Shown piece after piece: positions 1 through 8,482 of a stretch of 64,000 nt of DNA. Each line of letters starts with the position of its first letter. The first letter of the stretch is position 1. This stretch comes from Christensenellaceae bacterium (GTDB lineage Bacteria > Bacillota > Clostridia > Christensenellales > Aristaeellaceae), in assembly GCA_012518615.1 (NCBI GenBank), contig JAAYRU010000002.1, positions 1 to 64,000 on the forward strand, in the 5' to 3' direction. Both the position numbers and the translations under genes were made by a program. The notes beneath the pieces were generated by a model. It saw only the letters and a list, made by a program, of their open reading frames with translations, ran no database searches and had not been told where the DNA came from.

Positions 1-1
1 A

Positions 2-1033
2 GCAAATACCCATAAAAAGCGCCGTGAGCTAGCGCATAAAGAAGCCAAGTTTTATGAAGAGAAGTTAAAGGAAGAGATAAACTGTGATCGTGCTAGCCAT
101 GGTAAGAAACCATTTAAGGATAAGGACGATAAAACAGATGATGATTCAGGAAGTAGTGAAGTAAAAGAAATCAAGGTAAGTACTACAGATCCAGAAAGTG
201 GTTGGTTCCACAAGGGAGAACACAAACAAGTATTTGCCTATGGAGTAAGCACCGCTTCTGATAAGCATGGTTGGATTCTAGGCTACGATGTAAACCCCGG
301 AAACAAACACGACAGCACAACATTTTTAGGATTATTCAACAAACTTCAAGACATGGATATAAAAACGCTAATAGGAGATTCCGCATACAAGACACCAGCC
401 ATTGCTAAGTTTCTAATAGATGCAGATATTACACCAGTGTTTCCCTATACTCGTCCAAAGACCAAGGAAGGTTTTTTCAGGAAGCATGAGTATGTATATG
501 ATGAATATTTTGACTGCTATCTCTGCCCAAACAATAAAGTATTAAAGTACAGTACGACTAATAGAAGTGGCTATCGTGAATACAAGAGTAATCCGAAAGT
601 ATGCATAAACTGTCCCCATCTATCTCGCTGCACGAACAGCGCCAACCACACCAAAGTTATTACACGTCACATATGGTCAGATTATATCGAAACTTGCGAA
701 GATATCCGACATACCATAGGGATGAAAGTTTTGTATAAGAAACGAAAAGAGACAATTGAACGAGTATTCGGCACAGCAAAAGAATACCACGGATTCAGGT
801 ACACACAGATGTACGGAAAAGCTCGTATGGAAATGAAGGCAGGGCTTACATTCGCTTGCATGAACCTCAAAAAATTAGCCAAGCTGCTTAAAGATAAGGG
901 AAAACTAGACGGAACAACACCAAACAATACGCCTTTATCTCGCTTTTTGCGCTTGAATGCTAAAAAAATTATAAATTACCTAAATTGCATTAAAAATATA
1001 TTTTTATACAAAAGCAAAACGGTTCTAGCTTAA
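2..1033 (+). CDS. IS1182-like family transposase, 5' end outside window
   Basis: The reading frame is open from the first bases of the window to the stop at 1033, so the gene is cut by the window edge and not shown to be broken. About 343 residues are visible. The part before the first internal ATG (353) reads in the same frame and contains the transposase-like stretch STTDPESGWFHKGEHKQ, followed by a GYDVNPGNKHDS segment. The DDE aspartate-type motif IGDSAYKT follows near 370-390. A Cys-rich patch (CYLCPNN, CINCPHLSRC) and the C-terminal ERVFGTAKEYHGFRYTQMYG segment are typical of IS1182-type DDE transposases. It would cut and join the ends of its own element. Family assignment is from motif memory. 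The start codon and left end are not visible. Confidence 0.85.
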   Translation, partial: ANTHKKRRELAHKEAKFYEEKLKEEINCDRASHGKKPFKDKDDKTDDDSGSSEVKEIKVSTTDPESGWFHKGEHKQVFAYGVSTASDKHGWILGYDVNPGNKHDSTTFLGLFNKLQDMDIKTLIGDSAYKTPAIAKFLIDADITPVFPYTRPKTKEGFFRKHEYVYDEYFDCYLCPNNKVLKYSTTNRSGYREYKSNPKVCINCPHLSRCTNSANHTKVITRHIWSDYIETCEDIRHTIGMKVLYKKRKETIERVFGTAKEYHGFRYTQMYGKARMEMKAGLTFACMNLKKLAKLLKDKGKLDGTTPNNTPLSRFLRLNAKKIINYLNCIKNIFLYKSKTVLA

Positions 1034-1045
1034 TCGCTAAAACCG
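1020..1045 (+). terminator. Hairpin overlapping the transposase stop codon
   Basis: CGGTTCTAGC (1020-1029) pairs with GCTAAAACCG (1036-1045) with one mismatch and a six-base loop. It covers the transposase stop. Only a weak T-rich tail (ATTTGTCT) follows, so it may be a poor terminator or a structure near the element end. Confidence 0.4.
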
Positions 1046-1110
1046 ATTTGTCTACGGTCTGAGGCGCCTTAAGTCGCCTATTTAATAAATAATATGCAAG
1101 GAGAAGAAAT

Positions 1111-1872
1111 ATGGAATCAGGAAAAGTAATGGACGCCTATCTTGAGGAAGTGATGGGCATTATCAACGCTATTCACAGCGAGGAAAAAGAAGCAATACTA
1201 ACCGCCGCCAGAATGATGGCGGAACAGGTAAAACAGGATAGGCTAATACATGTGTTCGGTCCTGGGGGACATTCAAACCTTGGCGCTATGGAAATATTCT
1301 TCCGTGCAGGCGGGCTTATGCATATCAACGCCATATTAAACCAGGAAACCATGCTAAACAACGGTGCGCTTAAATCCATGAATGTAGAGCGCCTACCCGG
1401 CTATGGAAGAATTATTATTGAAGATTACGGCTTAGGCAAGGAGGACCTGCTTATAGTTGTAAATGCGTACGGAATAAACTCCGCTACTATCGATGCTGCT
1501 CTTACCGCAAAGGAAAACGGGGCAAAGCTTATAGGCGTATGCTCATTTGAACATGCTATCAATACTCCACCGGACCATGTGGCACGCCACCCCTCAAAGA
1601 AAAATTTGCAGGATATTGTAGACTGCGCCGTTGACTGCAAAATAAAGGTTGGCGACGCAGTAATAAAGCTTGAAAACTTCGAGCAGAAAATAGGTGCGCT
1701 ATCTACATTTGCCAACGCCTATGTGCTTAACTGCATGGTGATTGAGTGCATAAACATGCTGGTAAACGAAAACATAAAGCCCCCCGTTTGGATGAGCGGA
1801 AACGCCACGGGCGGCGATGCATGGAACCAGCAGTTTATAGACCGCTTTAAGGACCGTATAAGGGTTCTGTAA
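1111..1872 (+). CDS. SIS-domain sugar-phosphate-binding protein (UPF0309-like)
   Basis: A 253-residue cytoplasmic protein with one SIS (sugar isomerase) fold. The sugar-phosphate loop is seen as VFGPGGHSNLGAMEIFFRAGG near residues 48-68, and a second strand-loop, LIGVCSFEHA, lies near 145. It resembles the UPF0309 family, whose reaction is not established. Relatives of the fold isomerise or cleave phosphosugars. AAGGAG at 1098-1103 lies seven bases before the ATG and supports the start. It faces convergently toward an amino-sugar operon, which fits a phosphosugar role. The gene begins only about 30 bases after the apparent end of an insertion sequence, so its native promoter may have been displaced. 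A strong terminator follows. Confidence 0.8.
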   Translation: MESGKVMDAYLEEVMGIINAIHSEEKEAILTAARMMAEQVKQDRLIHVFGPGGHSNLGAMEIFFRAGGLMHINAILNQETMLNNGALKSMNVERLPGYGRIIIEDYGLGKEDLLIVVNAYGINSATIDAALTAKENGAKLIGVCSFEHAINTPPDHVARHPSKKNLQDIVDCAVDCKIKVGDAVIKLENFEQKIGALSTFANAYVLNCMVIECINMLVNENIKPPVWMSGNATGGDAWNQQFIDRFKDRIRVL

Positions 1873-1880
1873 TAGTATAA

Positions 1881-1917
1881 GATAGCCATGTTTTTTTATA
1901 TGCATGGCTATCTTTTT
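1881..1917 (+). terminator. Rho-independent terminator after the SIS gene
   Basis: GATAGCCATG (1881-1890) and CATGGCTATC (1903-1912) form a perfect ten-base stem followed by five Ts. It lies between convergent genes. The stem can also form on the minus strand but has a weaker U tract there, so it mainly ends the plus-strand transcript. Confidence 0.85.
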
Positions 1918-1954
1918 ATTGTTACTTCTTTCATGTTTTTAAGAGAACTATTTT

Positions 1955-3253
1955 CTAGCGCGCTGCTTCATGCAGTGCGTTTTTTACTTCATTCAGCAAT
2001 GCTTGAGGGGCATTTTCAGAGAAAGGAGATACTTCAACCTCATAGCCCCCTTGCTTATAAGCTTCTTCTGTAGGCAGATAGCCAGAGTATCCCCCTGCAT
2101 AGCCTATTATTACAGCTTTAAGCCCTAGGCTTTTTGCGTATTTCTTTATTTCTATACCTATTTCACAGAACATCTCAAGCGGAAATGTAATAAACACAAA
2201 TTCGCCCATACTAATTAGAGATACCTTTATACTGCAGTGGGTATCACACCCCACATTTGCTATATTATCCATAATGCATTTTAGATATATTATTTCAAGC
2301 TCTATTTTTCTTTTTTCTTCTGTCGTGTTGTTTTGATATAAAGCTTCGCTTTTTTCGTCTATTTTGGCTGCTATATCCTGCAAGCTGGGTAGACCGCTCT
2401 TTAGAGGCAATAATATATCTTTTTCTATAACATCTATATTATGCGCTGGTGTGTATGCACCCTTGGAAATAATATCAATTGTTTTTTTGCTTATACTGTT
2501 TGCTATTTCCTCAGCTTTTTCATAGCTTCTAAAGCTCATATTTACACCAAGCGCGCTGTCATCACTGGAATAGCCTATGTTTATATCCCCAGCAGCGCCG
2601 TTTGTAAACAGCACCACGGCGCCACTATATTTTTGCCGCAATGCGCTATATATATACGCAGGGTAGTCGGCGGATATTTTATTGTTGTTAGCGTCAAGCA
2701 CTGTACAGTGGCAGGCGAAGTTTATAAGCATACCGCGGACTATATCATTACAATCCGTAACATATATAAAGCTTAGCTCTTTATCTACAACACTGCAGTT
2801 TGCTCTTCGATTTTTGCCTACGCCTTCTACTATGCATTGCGCAATTTTTATTATTGCTTCAAAGCTGTTTTTAATAGCTTCTTGGCAGGCTAAAGTCGCT
2901 TGACTTACAAAATAATCGTACCAGTTTTCATCAAAGGCATTAGGGTTTGAAAGAGTACTTTCCGTGTAAGGACCTGAATGTGTATGGGTAGCAATTACTA
3001 TTACTGTATCTACTCCTGTTACGCTTTTTATCTCTTTTTCAATTACAGCTGCATTTGATATTTCGCATAAATCCGCGCTTATAAGCAACAAAGAAGACCA
3101 GCCCTTTACATACATAGCCTTTACAAAAAGCGGGTCATGAACTTCGCTCGCAGGGGCTTTTCCCCAGCGAGCCGCATAACCCGCAAGGTGAACAGGCTCC
3201 TTAGGGCTTATATCCCTTTGCGAAAATCCGCAGTAAAGCGCATTATTCTGCAT
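1955..3253 (-). CDS. Neutral/alkaline ceramidase-like hydrolase
   Basis: A 432-residue protein resembling the N-terminal catalytic domain of neutral (non-lysosomal) ceramidases, zinc amidases that cleave N-acyl bonds. It opens with the typical GFSQRDISPKEPVHLAGYA segment and carries the zinc-type motif ATHTHSGP (His90, His92). It has no signal peptide, unlike secreted ceramidases, so it should act in the cytoplasm. It is the last gene of an operon with nagA (two-base gap), nagB and a sugar ABC transporter. This context suggests an N-acyl-sugar or related amide as substrate and not ceramide, but that is inference. A GGGAGAG ribosome site lies inside the end of nagA. The stop is followed by about 40 bases and the convergent terminator. 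Confidence 0.75.
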   Translation of the reverse strand: MQNNALYCGFSQRDISPKEPVHLAGYAARWGKAPASEVHDPLFVKAMYVKGWSSLLLISADLCEISNAAVIEKEIKSVTGVDTVIVIATHTHSGPYTESTLSNPNAFDENWYDYFVSQATLACQEAIKNSFEAIIKIAQCIVEGVGKNRRANCSVVDKELSFIYVTDCNDIVRGMLINFACHCTVLDANNNKISADYPAYIYSALRQKYSGAVVLFTNGAAGDINIGYSSDDSALGVNMSFRSYEKAEEIANSISKKTIDIISKGAYTPAHNIDVIEKDILLPLKSGLPSLQDIAAKIDEKSEALYQNNTTEEKRKIELEIIYLKCIMDNIANVGCDTHCSIKVSLISMGEFVFITFPLEMFCEIGIEIKKYAKSLGLKAVIIGYAGGYSGYLPTEEAYKQGGYEVEVSPFSENAPQALLNEVKNALHEAAR

Positions 3254-3255
3254 TA

Positions 3256-4434
3256 TTATATAAGCTCTCCCGCGAATATAACTTTTTTAACATCTATATC
3301 TTCATCGAATATTACTAAATCAGCGTCCATACCGGGGGCTATGCTGCCCTTGCTTTTTTCAATACCCACAGTTTTGGCGGGGGTATGGGTCATCATTTTA
3401 ACCGCGTCTATTATTGGCGCGCCGCAAAGCTTAACCATATTTCTAACCAGCCTATCAGTAGTTGCTACACTGCCCGCAAAAGCCTTGCCGTCTTTTAGTT
3501 TCGCAACGCCATCTTCTATTACTATAATCTGCTTTGAGCTTGCGTCGTATATTTCTTTAATATCGCTAGGCAGTCCCGTTGCGCCAAGCGCATCTGTAAC
3601 AAGGCATATATTTTCCGCTCCCTTAAGCTTATAGATAAGCTTAAGCAGGCTTTCGGGCAGGTGTTTTCCGTCCGCTATTATTTCAACCGTCATACCGTCA
3701 AGGAAATATGCTGCTTCAATTATACCTGCATAGCGGTAGGCGTTTATCCTGCGCACGGTAGAAGTAGCGGAATACAGGTGAGTTATGCAATTAACCCCTA
3801 TTTCATAGGCTCGCATAACATCATCGTACATAGCGTCCGAATGCCCTATTGAAAAATGCACCCCGCGCCTTATAAGTTTCCTCGCCATTTCAAGCGTGCC
3901 TTCAACTTCAGGCGCTATAGTCCACCTTAGTATAAAGGGATAATCCTCAAACAGGCTTAAATAGTCCTTCTCGTCTGGCGGCTTTAGAAAATCGGGAGAT
4001 TGCGCGCCAAGCTGCGCGGGCGACAGGTAAGGCCCTTCCATATGCACCCCCGCAATATAGGGTCCGCCTTTCATGCGCTGCATGGTTTCCTCAACGCCTT
4101 TAAGGGCGGTTCTATACATATCATATCCCGATGTAGATAGCGTAGGCACAATAGTAGTAGTCCCATGCTTTAAATGCATTTTACAGCAGGCTATGTTCTT
4201 TTCCGCATCGCCCATAAGAAAATCCGAATTATTGCCCCCATGCACATGTATATCTATAAAACCGGGGGATACATAATTGCCTTCCGCGGAAATAACTTTA
4301 TAATCCCCGCCTGTATTTTTGGGCAGGCTTTCATATACAGCTTCTATTTTGCCATCCACAACACAAATAGCGCCGCCCTTTAGTAGCCTTTCCCTAGTTA
4401 TAATGTTGCCATCTGTAATAAAATATTTACTCAT
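3256..4434 (-). CDS. nagA: N-acetylglucosamine-6-phosphate deacetylase NagA
   Basis: A 392-residue amidohydrolase that removes acetate from GlcNAc-6-phosphate to give glucosamine-6-phosphate in the cytoplasm. Family motifs are visible in order: DIHVHGG (His63/His65), HMEGPYLSPAQLGAQ (His131, metal Glu133), FSIGHSDA (metal His198), CITHLYSA (metal His219), ADGKHLP (His258) and VTDALGATG (catalytic Asp281). The length is normal. It sits directly after nagB and before the ceramidase-like gene. The ribosome site is weak (GGAA about 12 bases upstream), so translation may be modest. Confidence 0.93.
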   Translation of the reverse strand: MSKYFITDGNIITRERLLKGGAICVVDGKIEAVYESLPKNTGGDYKVISAEGNYVSPGFIDIHVHGGNNSDFLMGDAEKNIACCKMHLKHGTTTIVPTLSTSGYDMYRTALKGVEETMQRMKGGPYIAGVHMEGPYLSPAQLGAQSPDFLKPPDEKDYLSLFEDYPFILRWTIAPEVEGTLEMARKLIRRGVHFSIGHSDAMYDDVMRAYEIGVNCITHLYSATSTVRRINAYRYAGIIEAAYFLDGMTVEIIADGKHLPESLLKLIYKLKGAENICLVTDALGATGLPSDIKEIYDASSKQIIVIEDGVAKLKDGKAFAGSVATTDRLVRNMVKLCGAPIIDAVKMMTHTPAKTVGIEKSKGSIAPGMDADLVIFDEDIDVKKVIFAGELI

Positions 4435-4494
4435 ATAAATTCTATTATTCCTCTATTTTTTACAATATATTGTGCTATTTTAGTTTTTTTATTT

Positions 4495-5244
4495 TTAAAT
4501 AACTTTTCCATCAACTATATCTATTTTAGATGCAGAATCCTTATCCAGATACAGTGTGCAATCAGGGTGTTCACGAAGTTTAGTAGCAGGCACCATGGGG
4601 CTAATTTCCTCAAGCAATGTATTTCTAACAGCCTCAGCCTTTACCGCGTAAGGCACGGGCGATACTATTTTCGTGCAGCGCATTATCTGTTTTACAGTCA
4701 TAGATATTGCCTGTTTTGGCACATCGTCTATAGTAGCAAACCAGCCCTCTCCAACCTGCTGCATCTTACATTTATCGTCCAGATTTACGATTTTGTATGC
4801 GTCATCACAGTCAAAATCCGCAGGGGGGTCATTAAAGGCTATGTGGGCATTTTCCCCTATGCCTATGACTCCTATGTCTATTGTTTTGCCCAACATAAGT
4901 TCATTTAGCTTTGCAATATTCTCCTGTACATCGCCTTCTCCCTGTACAAATACTGCATTTCCAAGAGGTACTTTGGAAACAAACCTTTCCTCTAGGTATT
5001 TTATAAAGCTTGCGGGGTGGGTTTTAGGCAGGTTTACATATTCATCTAAATGGAACATAGTTACCTTTGCCCAATCAACATCCCCTTTTATAAGCGCCTC
5101 AATAGTATAGAACTGCGATTTGCCTGTTGATAAAAGCAGGTTAGCTTCTCCCTTTTCGGCTATGTTTTTGTTTAATACTTCCGCAATTTCCTTTGCGGCA
5201 GCTTGTCCCAGCAGCATAGGGGTATCAAAAATTTTAATTTCCAT
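4495..5244 (-). CDS. nagB: Glucosamine-6-phosphate deaminase NagB
   Basis: About 249 residues. It converts glucosamine-6-phosphate to fructose-6-phosphate and ammonia. Motifs include LLLSTGKSQ (phosphate loop), FHLDEYVNL with the catalytic Asp, and GIGENAHIAFNDPP, the equivalent of the E. coli GHIAFNEP loop with Asp replacing Glu. I place the start at 5244 because AAAGGA lies seven bases upstream. An alternative ATG at 5259 overlaps the stop of the upstream permease as ATGA but has its Shine-Dalgarno touching the start. The gene belongs to the amino-sugar operon and feeds NagA's product into glycolysis. A divergent paralogue is encoded at 15776-16534. Confidence 0.88.
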   Translation of the reverse strand: MEIKIFDTPMLLGQAAAKEIAEVLNKNIAEKGEANLLLSTGKSQFYTIEALIKGDVDWAKVTMFHLDEYVNLPKTHPASFIKYLEERFVSKVPLGNAVFVQGEGDVQENIAKLNELMLGKTIDIGVIGIGENAHIAFNDPPADFDCDDAYKIVNLDDKCKMQQVGEGWFATIDDVPKQAISMTVKQIMRCTKIVSPVPYAVKAEAVRNTLLEEISPMVPATKLREHPDCTLYLDKDSASKIDIVDGKVI

Positions 5245-5255
5245 TTCTTTTCCTT

Positions 5256-6110
5256 TCATCCTTTAACAGCCCCGGATAATAGTCCCGATACGAGGCTCCT
5301 TTGGAATATCATAAACATTATTATAGGCGGCAGCATAGCAAGCGTAACAACTGCGCCAAGCACGCCAAACTGCCAGCCTCCTTCGCCTTTTAGTAGCGTA
5401 ACGCCAACTGATATAGTCATAGCGCTTTCCCTTGTTACTAGGGTTTTAGATAGCATATATTCGCCCCAGATATTGTAAAAAGTAAATATAGTAACTATGG
5501 ATAGCCCTCCGGTTGATGCGGGCAGCATTATATGCATCCATGTTTCAAAAACATTGCAGCCGTCTATAGTTGCCGCTTCTTCAATTTCGTCGGGTATTTC
5601 AATATACACGCTGCGCATAATAAGCAGGCAAAACGGCACGACTGTAGCAACACAGGGCAGTATAAGCCCAATGTTTGTATTTAAAAGCTTTAAATTGTAC
5701 TCCATAATATATATGGGTATTAGAAGCACCGCGAGGGGAAAGGTCATCATGAATAATATTATTGAAAGCATTATGCCCCTGCCTCTGAAGGGCAGTTTTG
5801 CAAACGCGTATCCTCCAAGTGAACAGAATACTATCGTAAGTAGTACCGAGCTTATGGTAACTATAAGGCTGTTCTTAAAATAAGCGCCGAACTTGCCAAA
5901 CCTATCAAAAATATACTGATAATTATCAAAATGTATACTCCTTGGAAAAAATGTCATATTAGCTGAGAGAATCTGGCTTTCAAGCTTAACTGAGTTGAAC
6001 ATTGCAAGGAATATAGGGGTCAGCATTATAAAGGCTATAACCGCCATAAGTATATAAAGCCCTATATGCCTTGCGCGCTTTACAACTTTACTTATACTTA
6101 TCTGTGTCAT
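5256..6110 (-). CDS. Carbohydrate ABC transporter permease, MalG type
   Basis: A 284-residue membrane protein with about six transmembrane helices. It carries the cytoplasmic EAA loop, seen as EEAATIDGCNVFETW, that docks the ATPase subunit. It pairs with the MalF-type permease at 6120-7022 and the binding protein at 7082-8359. No ATPase gene is present, so the transporter probably uses a shared MsmX-type ATPase encoded elsewhere, as is common in Bacillota. GAGGTGGA precedes the ATG. Its C-terminal AVKG is typical of MalG proteins. The substrate is probably an amino sugar or its oligomer, from the linked nag genes. Confidence 0.9.
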   Translation of the reverse strand: MTQISISKVVKRARHIGLYILMAVIAFIMLTPIFLAMFNSVKLESQILSANMTFFPRSIHFDNYQYIFDRFGKFGAYFKNSLIVTISSVLLTIVFCSLGGYAFAKLPFRGRGIMLSIILFMMTFPLAVLLIPIYIMEYNLKLLNTNIGLILPCVATVVPFCLLIMRSVYIEIPDEIEEAATIDGCNVFETWMHIMLPASTGGLSIVTIFTFYNIWGEYMLSKTLVTRESAMTISVGVTLLKGEGGWQFGVLGAVVTLAMLPPIIMFMIFQRSLVSGLLSGAVKG

Positions 6111-6119
6111 ATATCCACC

Positions 6120-7022
6120 TCACACCTTTTTGCTTATGCGCATATTGAGCAGCGACAGAGCCATTATCAATATACTCATAATAAAGCCTAGCGCCGCGCC
6201 ATAGCCCATCTCTAAATAGGTAAATGACTGCCTATACACATACATATACATAACCGTTGTAGCCGTGCCCGGTCCGCCCCAAGTAACGAGCGACGGAACT
6301 ATATATACCTTTAGCGCCTGCAGTATCGCCCATATGCCCGTTACGGCGAATGTTTCTCTTAGGTTAGGCAGTATTATGCTAAACAGAGTTCTAAAACCGG
6401 TAGCGCCGTCAACTATGCCGGCTTCAAGCATATCTTCCGGCAAAGCTTGTAGACCGTTTAAAAATAATATGGTTTCAAAGCCAACAGTTGCCCAAACCGA
6501 TACTACAACTATGCTTATCATAGCCCATGGGTTTGTTGAAAGCCATTCTCTAGTTAAACTCCCCACACCTAAAATATCCGCAAGGAAATAATTTAGCAAA
6601 CCGTAGTTTTTTTGCAGAATCCAGTTGAATATAAAACTGCTAAGGGATAGCGGAATAACAATAGGCAAAAAATACGCAGTGCGGAAAACGCTAGTCTTTC
6701 CCTTTGCGTAGAATAGCATAAGCGCAAGTATAAGCCCGCCCAGCATAACTAAAACAAAGTATAAAACCGAATAGACCGCAGTAACGCCTATACTGTCTAT
6801 AAAAGCAGAGTCTTGGAAAGCTTTTACATAGTTCTCCATACCTATAAACTGAGGCTTAGTATCAAAAGCGAAGTTGTACTTAGTTAAGCTAAGGTATAGG
6901 GAAGCGAAAAGCGGGTATATCATAAAAACCGTTGCTAACAGAAAGGCAGGAAGCACAAAAATAACTCCGTACCGTGCTTTTGTCCTCTGCCTAGCTGAAA
7001 GAGAGCGTTGAAATTTCGCCAT
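6120..7022 (-). CDS. Carbohydrate ABC transporter permease, MalF/UgpA type
   Basis: About 300 residues with six predicted membrane helices. The EAA loop reads LEAGIVDGATGFRTLF. It forms the membrane channel with the MalG-type permease ten bases downstream. I place the start at the ATG at 7022 because GGAG lies eight bases upstream. The in-frame GTG at 7031 has no suitable ribosome site. A stable hairpin in the gap after the binding-protein gene may lower permease expression relative to the binding protein. Confidence 0.9.
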   Translation of the reverse strand: MAKFQRSLSARQRTKARYGVIFVLPAFLLATVFMIYPLFASLYLSLTKYNFAFDTKPQFIGMENYVKAFQDSAFIDSIGVTAVYSVLYFVLVMLGGLILALMLFYAKGKTSVFRTAYFLPIVIPLSLSSFIFNWILQKNYGLLNYFLADILGVGSLTREWLSTNPWAMISIVVVSVWATVGFETILFLNGLQALPEDMLEAGIVDGATGFRTLFSIILPNLRETFAVTGIWAILQALKVYIVPSLVTWGGPGTATTVMYMYVYRQSFTYLEMGYGAALGFIMSILIMALSLLNMRISKKV

Positions 7023-7048
7023 TAAATCCACTCCATTTTTTTAATATT

Positions 7049-7070
7049 GGGGCGACATTGCTGCCGCCCC
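7049..7070 (-). other. Intercistronic hairpin between binding protein and permease
   Basis: On the minus-strand RNA a nine-pair stem (one G-U pair) closed by a GCAA tetraloop fills the gap between the binding-protein stop and the permease. It lacks a U tract, so it is better read as an mRNA stabiliser or partial stop that keeps binding protein in excess over permeases. A similar structure sits at the same place in the second transporter operon. Confidence 0.6.
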
Positions 7071-7081
7071 TATGGGCGCTA

Positions 7082-8359
7082 TTAATAAGCGCTCTTTTCC
7101 ATGCTGTCAATTACCGCCTGGAGTTTGTCCATGCACTCATCAAGTGTTATGGCTTCATCAAGGTAAGACTGGATAATCGGGTGCAGCTCTGTGCTGAGCT
7201 TGGTTGCGCCCTTATATTTGGGTGTGCAGACTGAATTGTTCGCGACAACTTGCAGGAACTGCCAGTCCTTAAGTTCGGCATTTTCAAAGTACCTTGCGAG
7301 TGCCGGCATTTTGCCGTATACGTTTAGGGTTCCGGTCTGGCTGTTTTTGCCAAGCAGACCTTCCTTTATAAACTGCGCTGCCAGTTTGGGGGATTTGGTT
7401 GCTCTGGGTATTATGGCAACGGTAGAGAAGCCGTAGGAGCCGTTTTCATAGCCGCCGGGGAAGCAGCTTAGCGATGCAGTGCCGGGACCTAGGTTTACAT
7501 CTGCCTCTACAAAGGCGCCGCCGGTTTCAAGCAGCAGTGAAGTAATACCTGCCTTAAAGCTGTTTCTTCCAGCCATGTTGTCGGCATAGGTTTCCTTAGA
7601 GAATATACCTTCCTTTGCGCCCTTCTGCCATACTTCAAGCATTTTCCTGAAGTTTTCAGATTCAAAGCTCAGAATGCCATTCTCATCGTAGATTGTGCCG
7701 TCCATACCCTGTTTTGCCGCGATAAGCGTCGCAAATGTTGAAGAGCCCCACTGTATAACCGCGCCCTGAGTGGCAACCTTGCCATCTTCAACCTTGTGCA
7801 GTTTCTTTGCATACTCGTATACATCGTCCCAAGTTGCGGGCATTACGGGAGCATCCCTATCTTCGTCCCATAGACCCGCTTCCTTCATGGCTGCGTTGTT
7901 GCAGTTCATAGCATAGGCTTCGCATATGATGGGCATACCGTATTGTTTGTCGTTAATAGTACCGTCAAGAAGACCGACGCCTAGGAAATCTTCCTTAGCA
8001 AAGCCTTCTTCTTCGAAGAATTTAAGGTCTTCTTCAAAGTCATACAGCAAATCCCTTGAAACGAACTGCGCTGCGTTGTTGGCATCGCCAATTAGCAGTA
8101 CATCAACATCGGTTTCGCCGTTCATCCAGTTTACCGCATATGTGGGTAAGCTGGCATAGTCCGGCAAGGTTTCAATTACCACTTCCACGCCGGGGTGGTC
8201 CTTCTCGAATTGCGCCGCCGCTTCTTCGATGAAGATTTTGGTTATCTGCCATGATAGACCCATAACCGTTATCTTCTGGGGTTCTTCCTCCGCTAGTGCC
8301 ACTGAGCCCATGCTCATTAGCATTGCAAGGATCATCATTACGCTTAGTATTTTCTTCAT
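7082..8359 (-). CDS. Extracellular sugar-binding protein of ABC transporter
   Basis: A 425-residue family-1-like solute-binding protein. It captures sugar outside the membrane and passes it to the permeases encoded downstream. The signal peptide (residues 1 to about 23) ends VALA-E and contains no cysteine, so it is a signal peptidase I substrate and not a lipoprotein. The mature part shows the usual ITVMGLSWQITKIFIEEAAAQFEKDHPG opening, quoted here only as its general pattern of a first strand followed by a long helix. It is the first gene of the nag operon. Its leader shares a 72-base conserved segment with the binding-protein gene at 13016-14248. GGAGG precedes the ATG. Confidence 0.9.
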   Translation of the reverse strand: MKKILSVMMILAMLMSMGSVALAEEEPQKITVMGLSWQITKIFIEEAAAQFEKDHPGVEVVIETLPDYASLPTYAVNWMNGETDVDVLLIGDANNAAQFVSRDLLYDFEEDLKFFEEEGFAKEDFLGVGLLDGTINDKQYGMPIICEAYAMNCNNAAMKEAGLWDEDRDAPVMPATWDDVYEYAKKLHKVEDGKVATQGAVIQWGSSTFATLIAAKQGMDGTIYDENGILSFESENFRKMLEVWQKGAKEGIFSKETYADNMAGRNSFKAGITSLLLETGGAFVEADVNLGPGTASLSCFPGGYENGSYGFSTVAIIPRATKSPKLAAQFIKEGLLGKNSQTGTLNVYGKMPALARYFENAELKDWQFLQVVANNSVCTPKYKGATKLSTELHPIIQSYLDEAITLDECMDKLQAVIDSMEKSAY

Positions 8360-8365
8360 GAAATA

Positions 8366-8437
8366 CCTCCTTTTATTTTACACCCGATTTTTCGGATGCA
8401 ATTTCCTAAGTAAAATCCTATCAGCTTATTTGCTTAA
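8366..8437 (-). promoter_or_regulatory. Conserved leader repeat A with hairpin before the ribosome site
   Basis: This segment matches 14256-14327 with only a handful of differences. On the minus strand it contains a hairpin, CATCCGA-AAAA-TCGGGTG, about nine bases before the GGAGG. The other copy has TCGGATG, so the single change swaps an A-U pair for a G-U pair and keeps the stem. It probably belongs to a 5' untranslated region that controls stability or translation of the binding protein. Confidence 0.6.
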
Positions 8438-8482
8438 TCTATAGTCTGATAATTTAAAAATAAAAATTGTCTTAATATCCCC

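Larger units (their letters stand above)
1..1080 (+). mobile_element. Right part of an IS1182-like insertion sequence
   Basis: The transposase frame fills the window start, and non-coding DNA follows its stop. Just after the gene lies an imperfect palindrome around 1062-1080 (AGGCGCCTTAAGTCGCCT), which may include the element's end. I cannot fix the true terminal repeat because the left end is outside the window. The right boundary is therefore an estimate. Confidence 0.45.
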
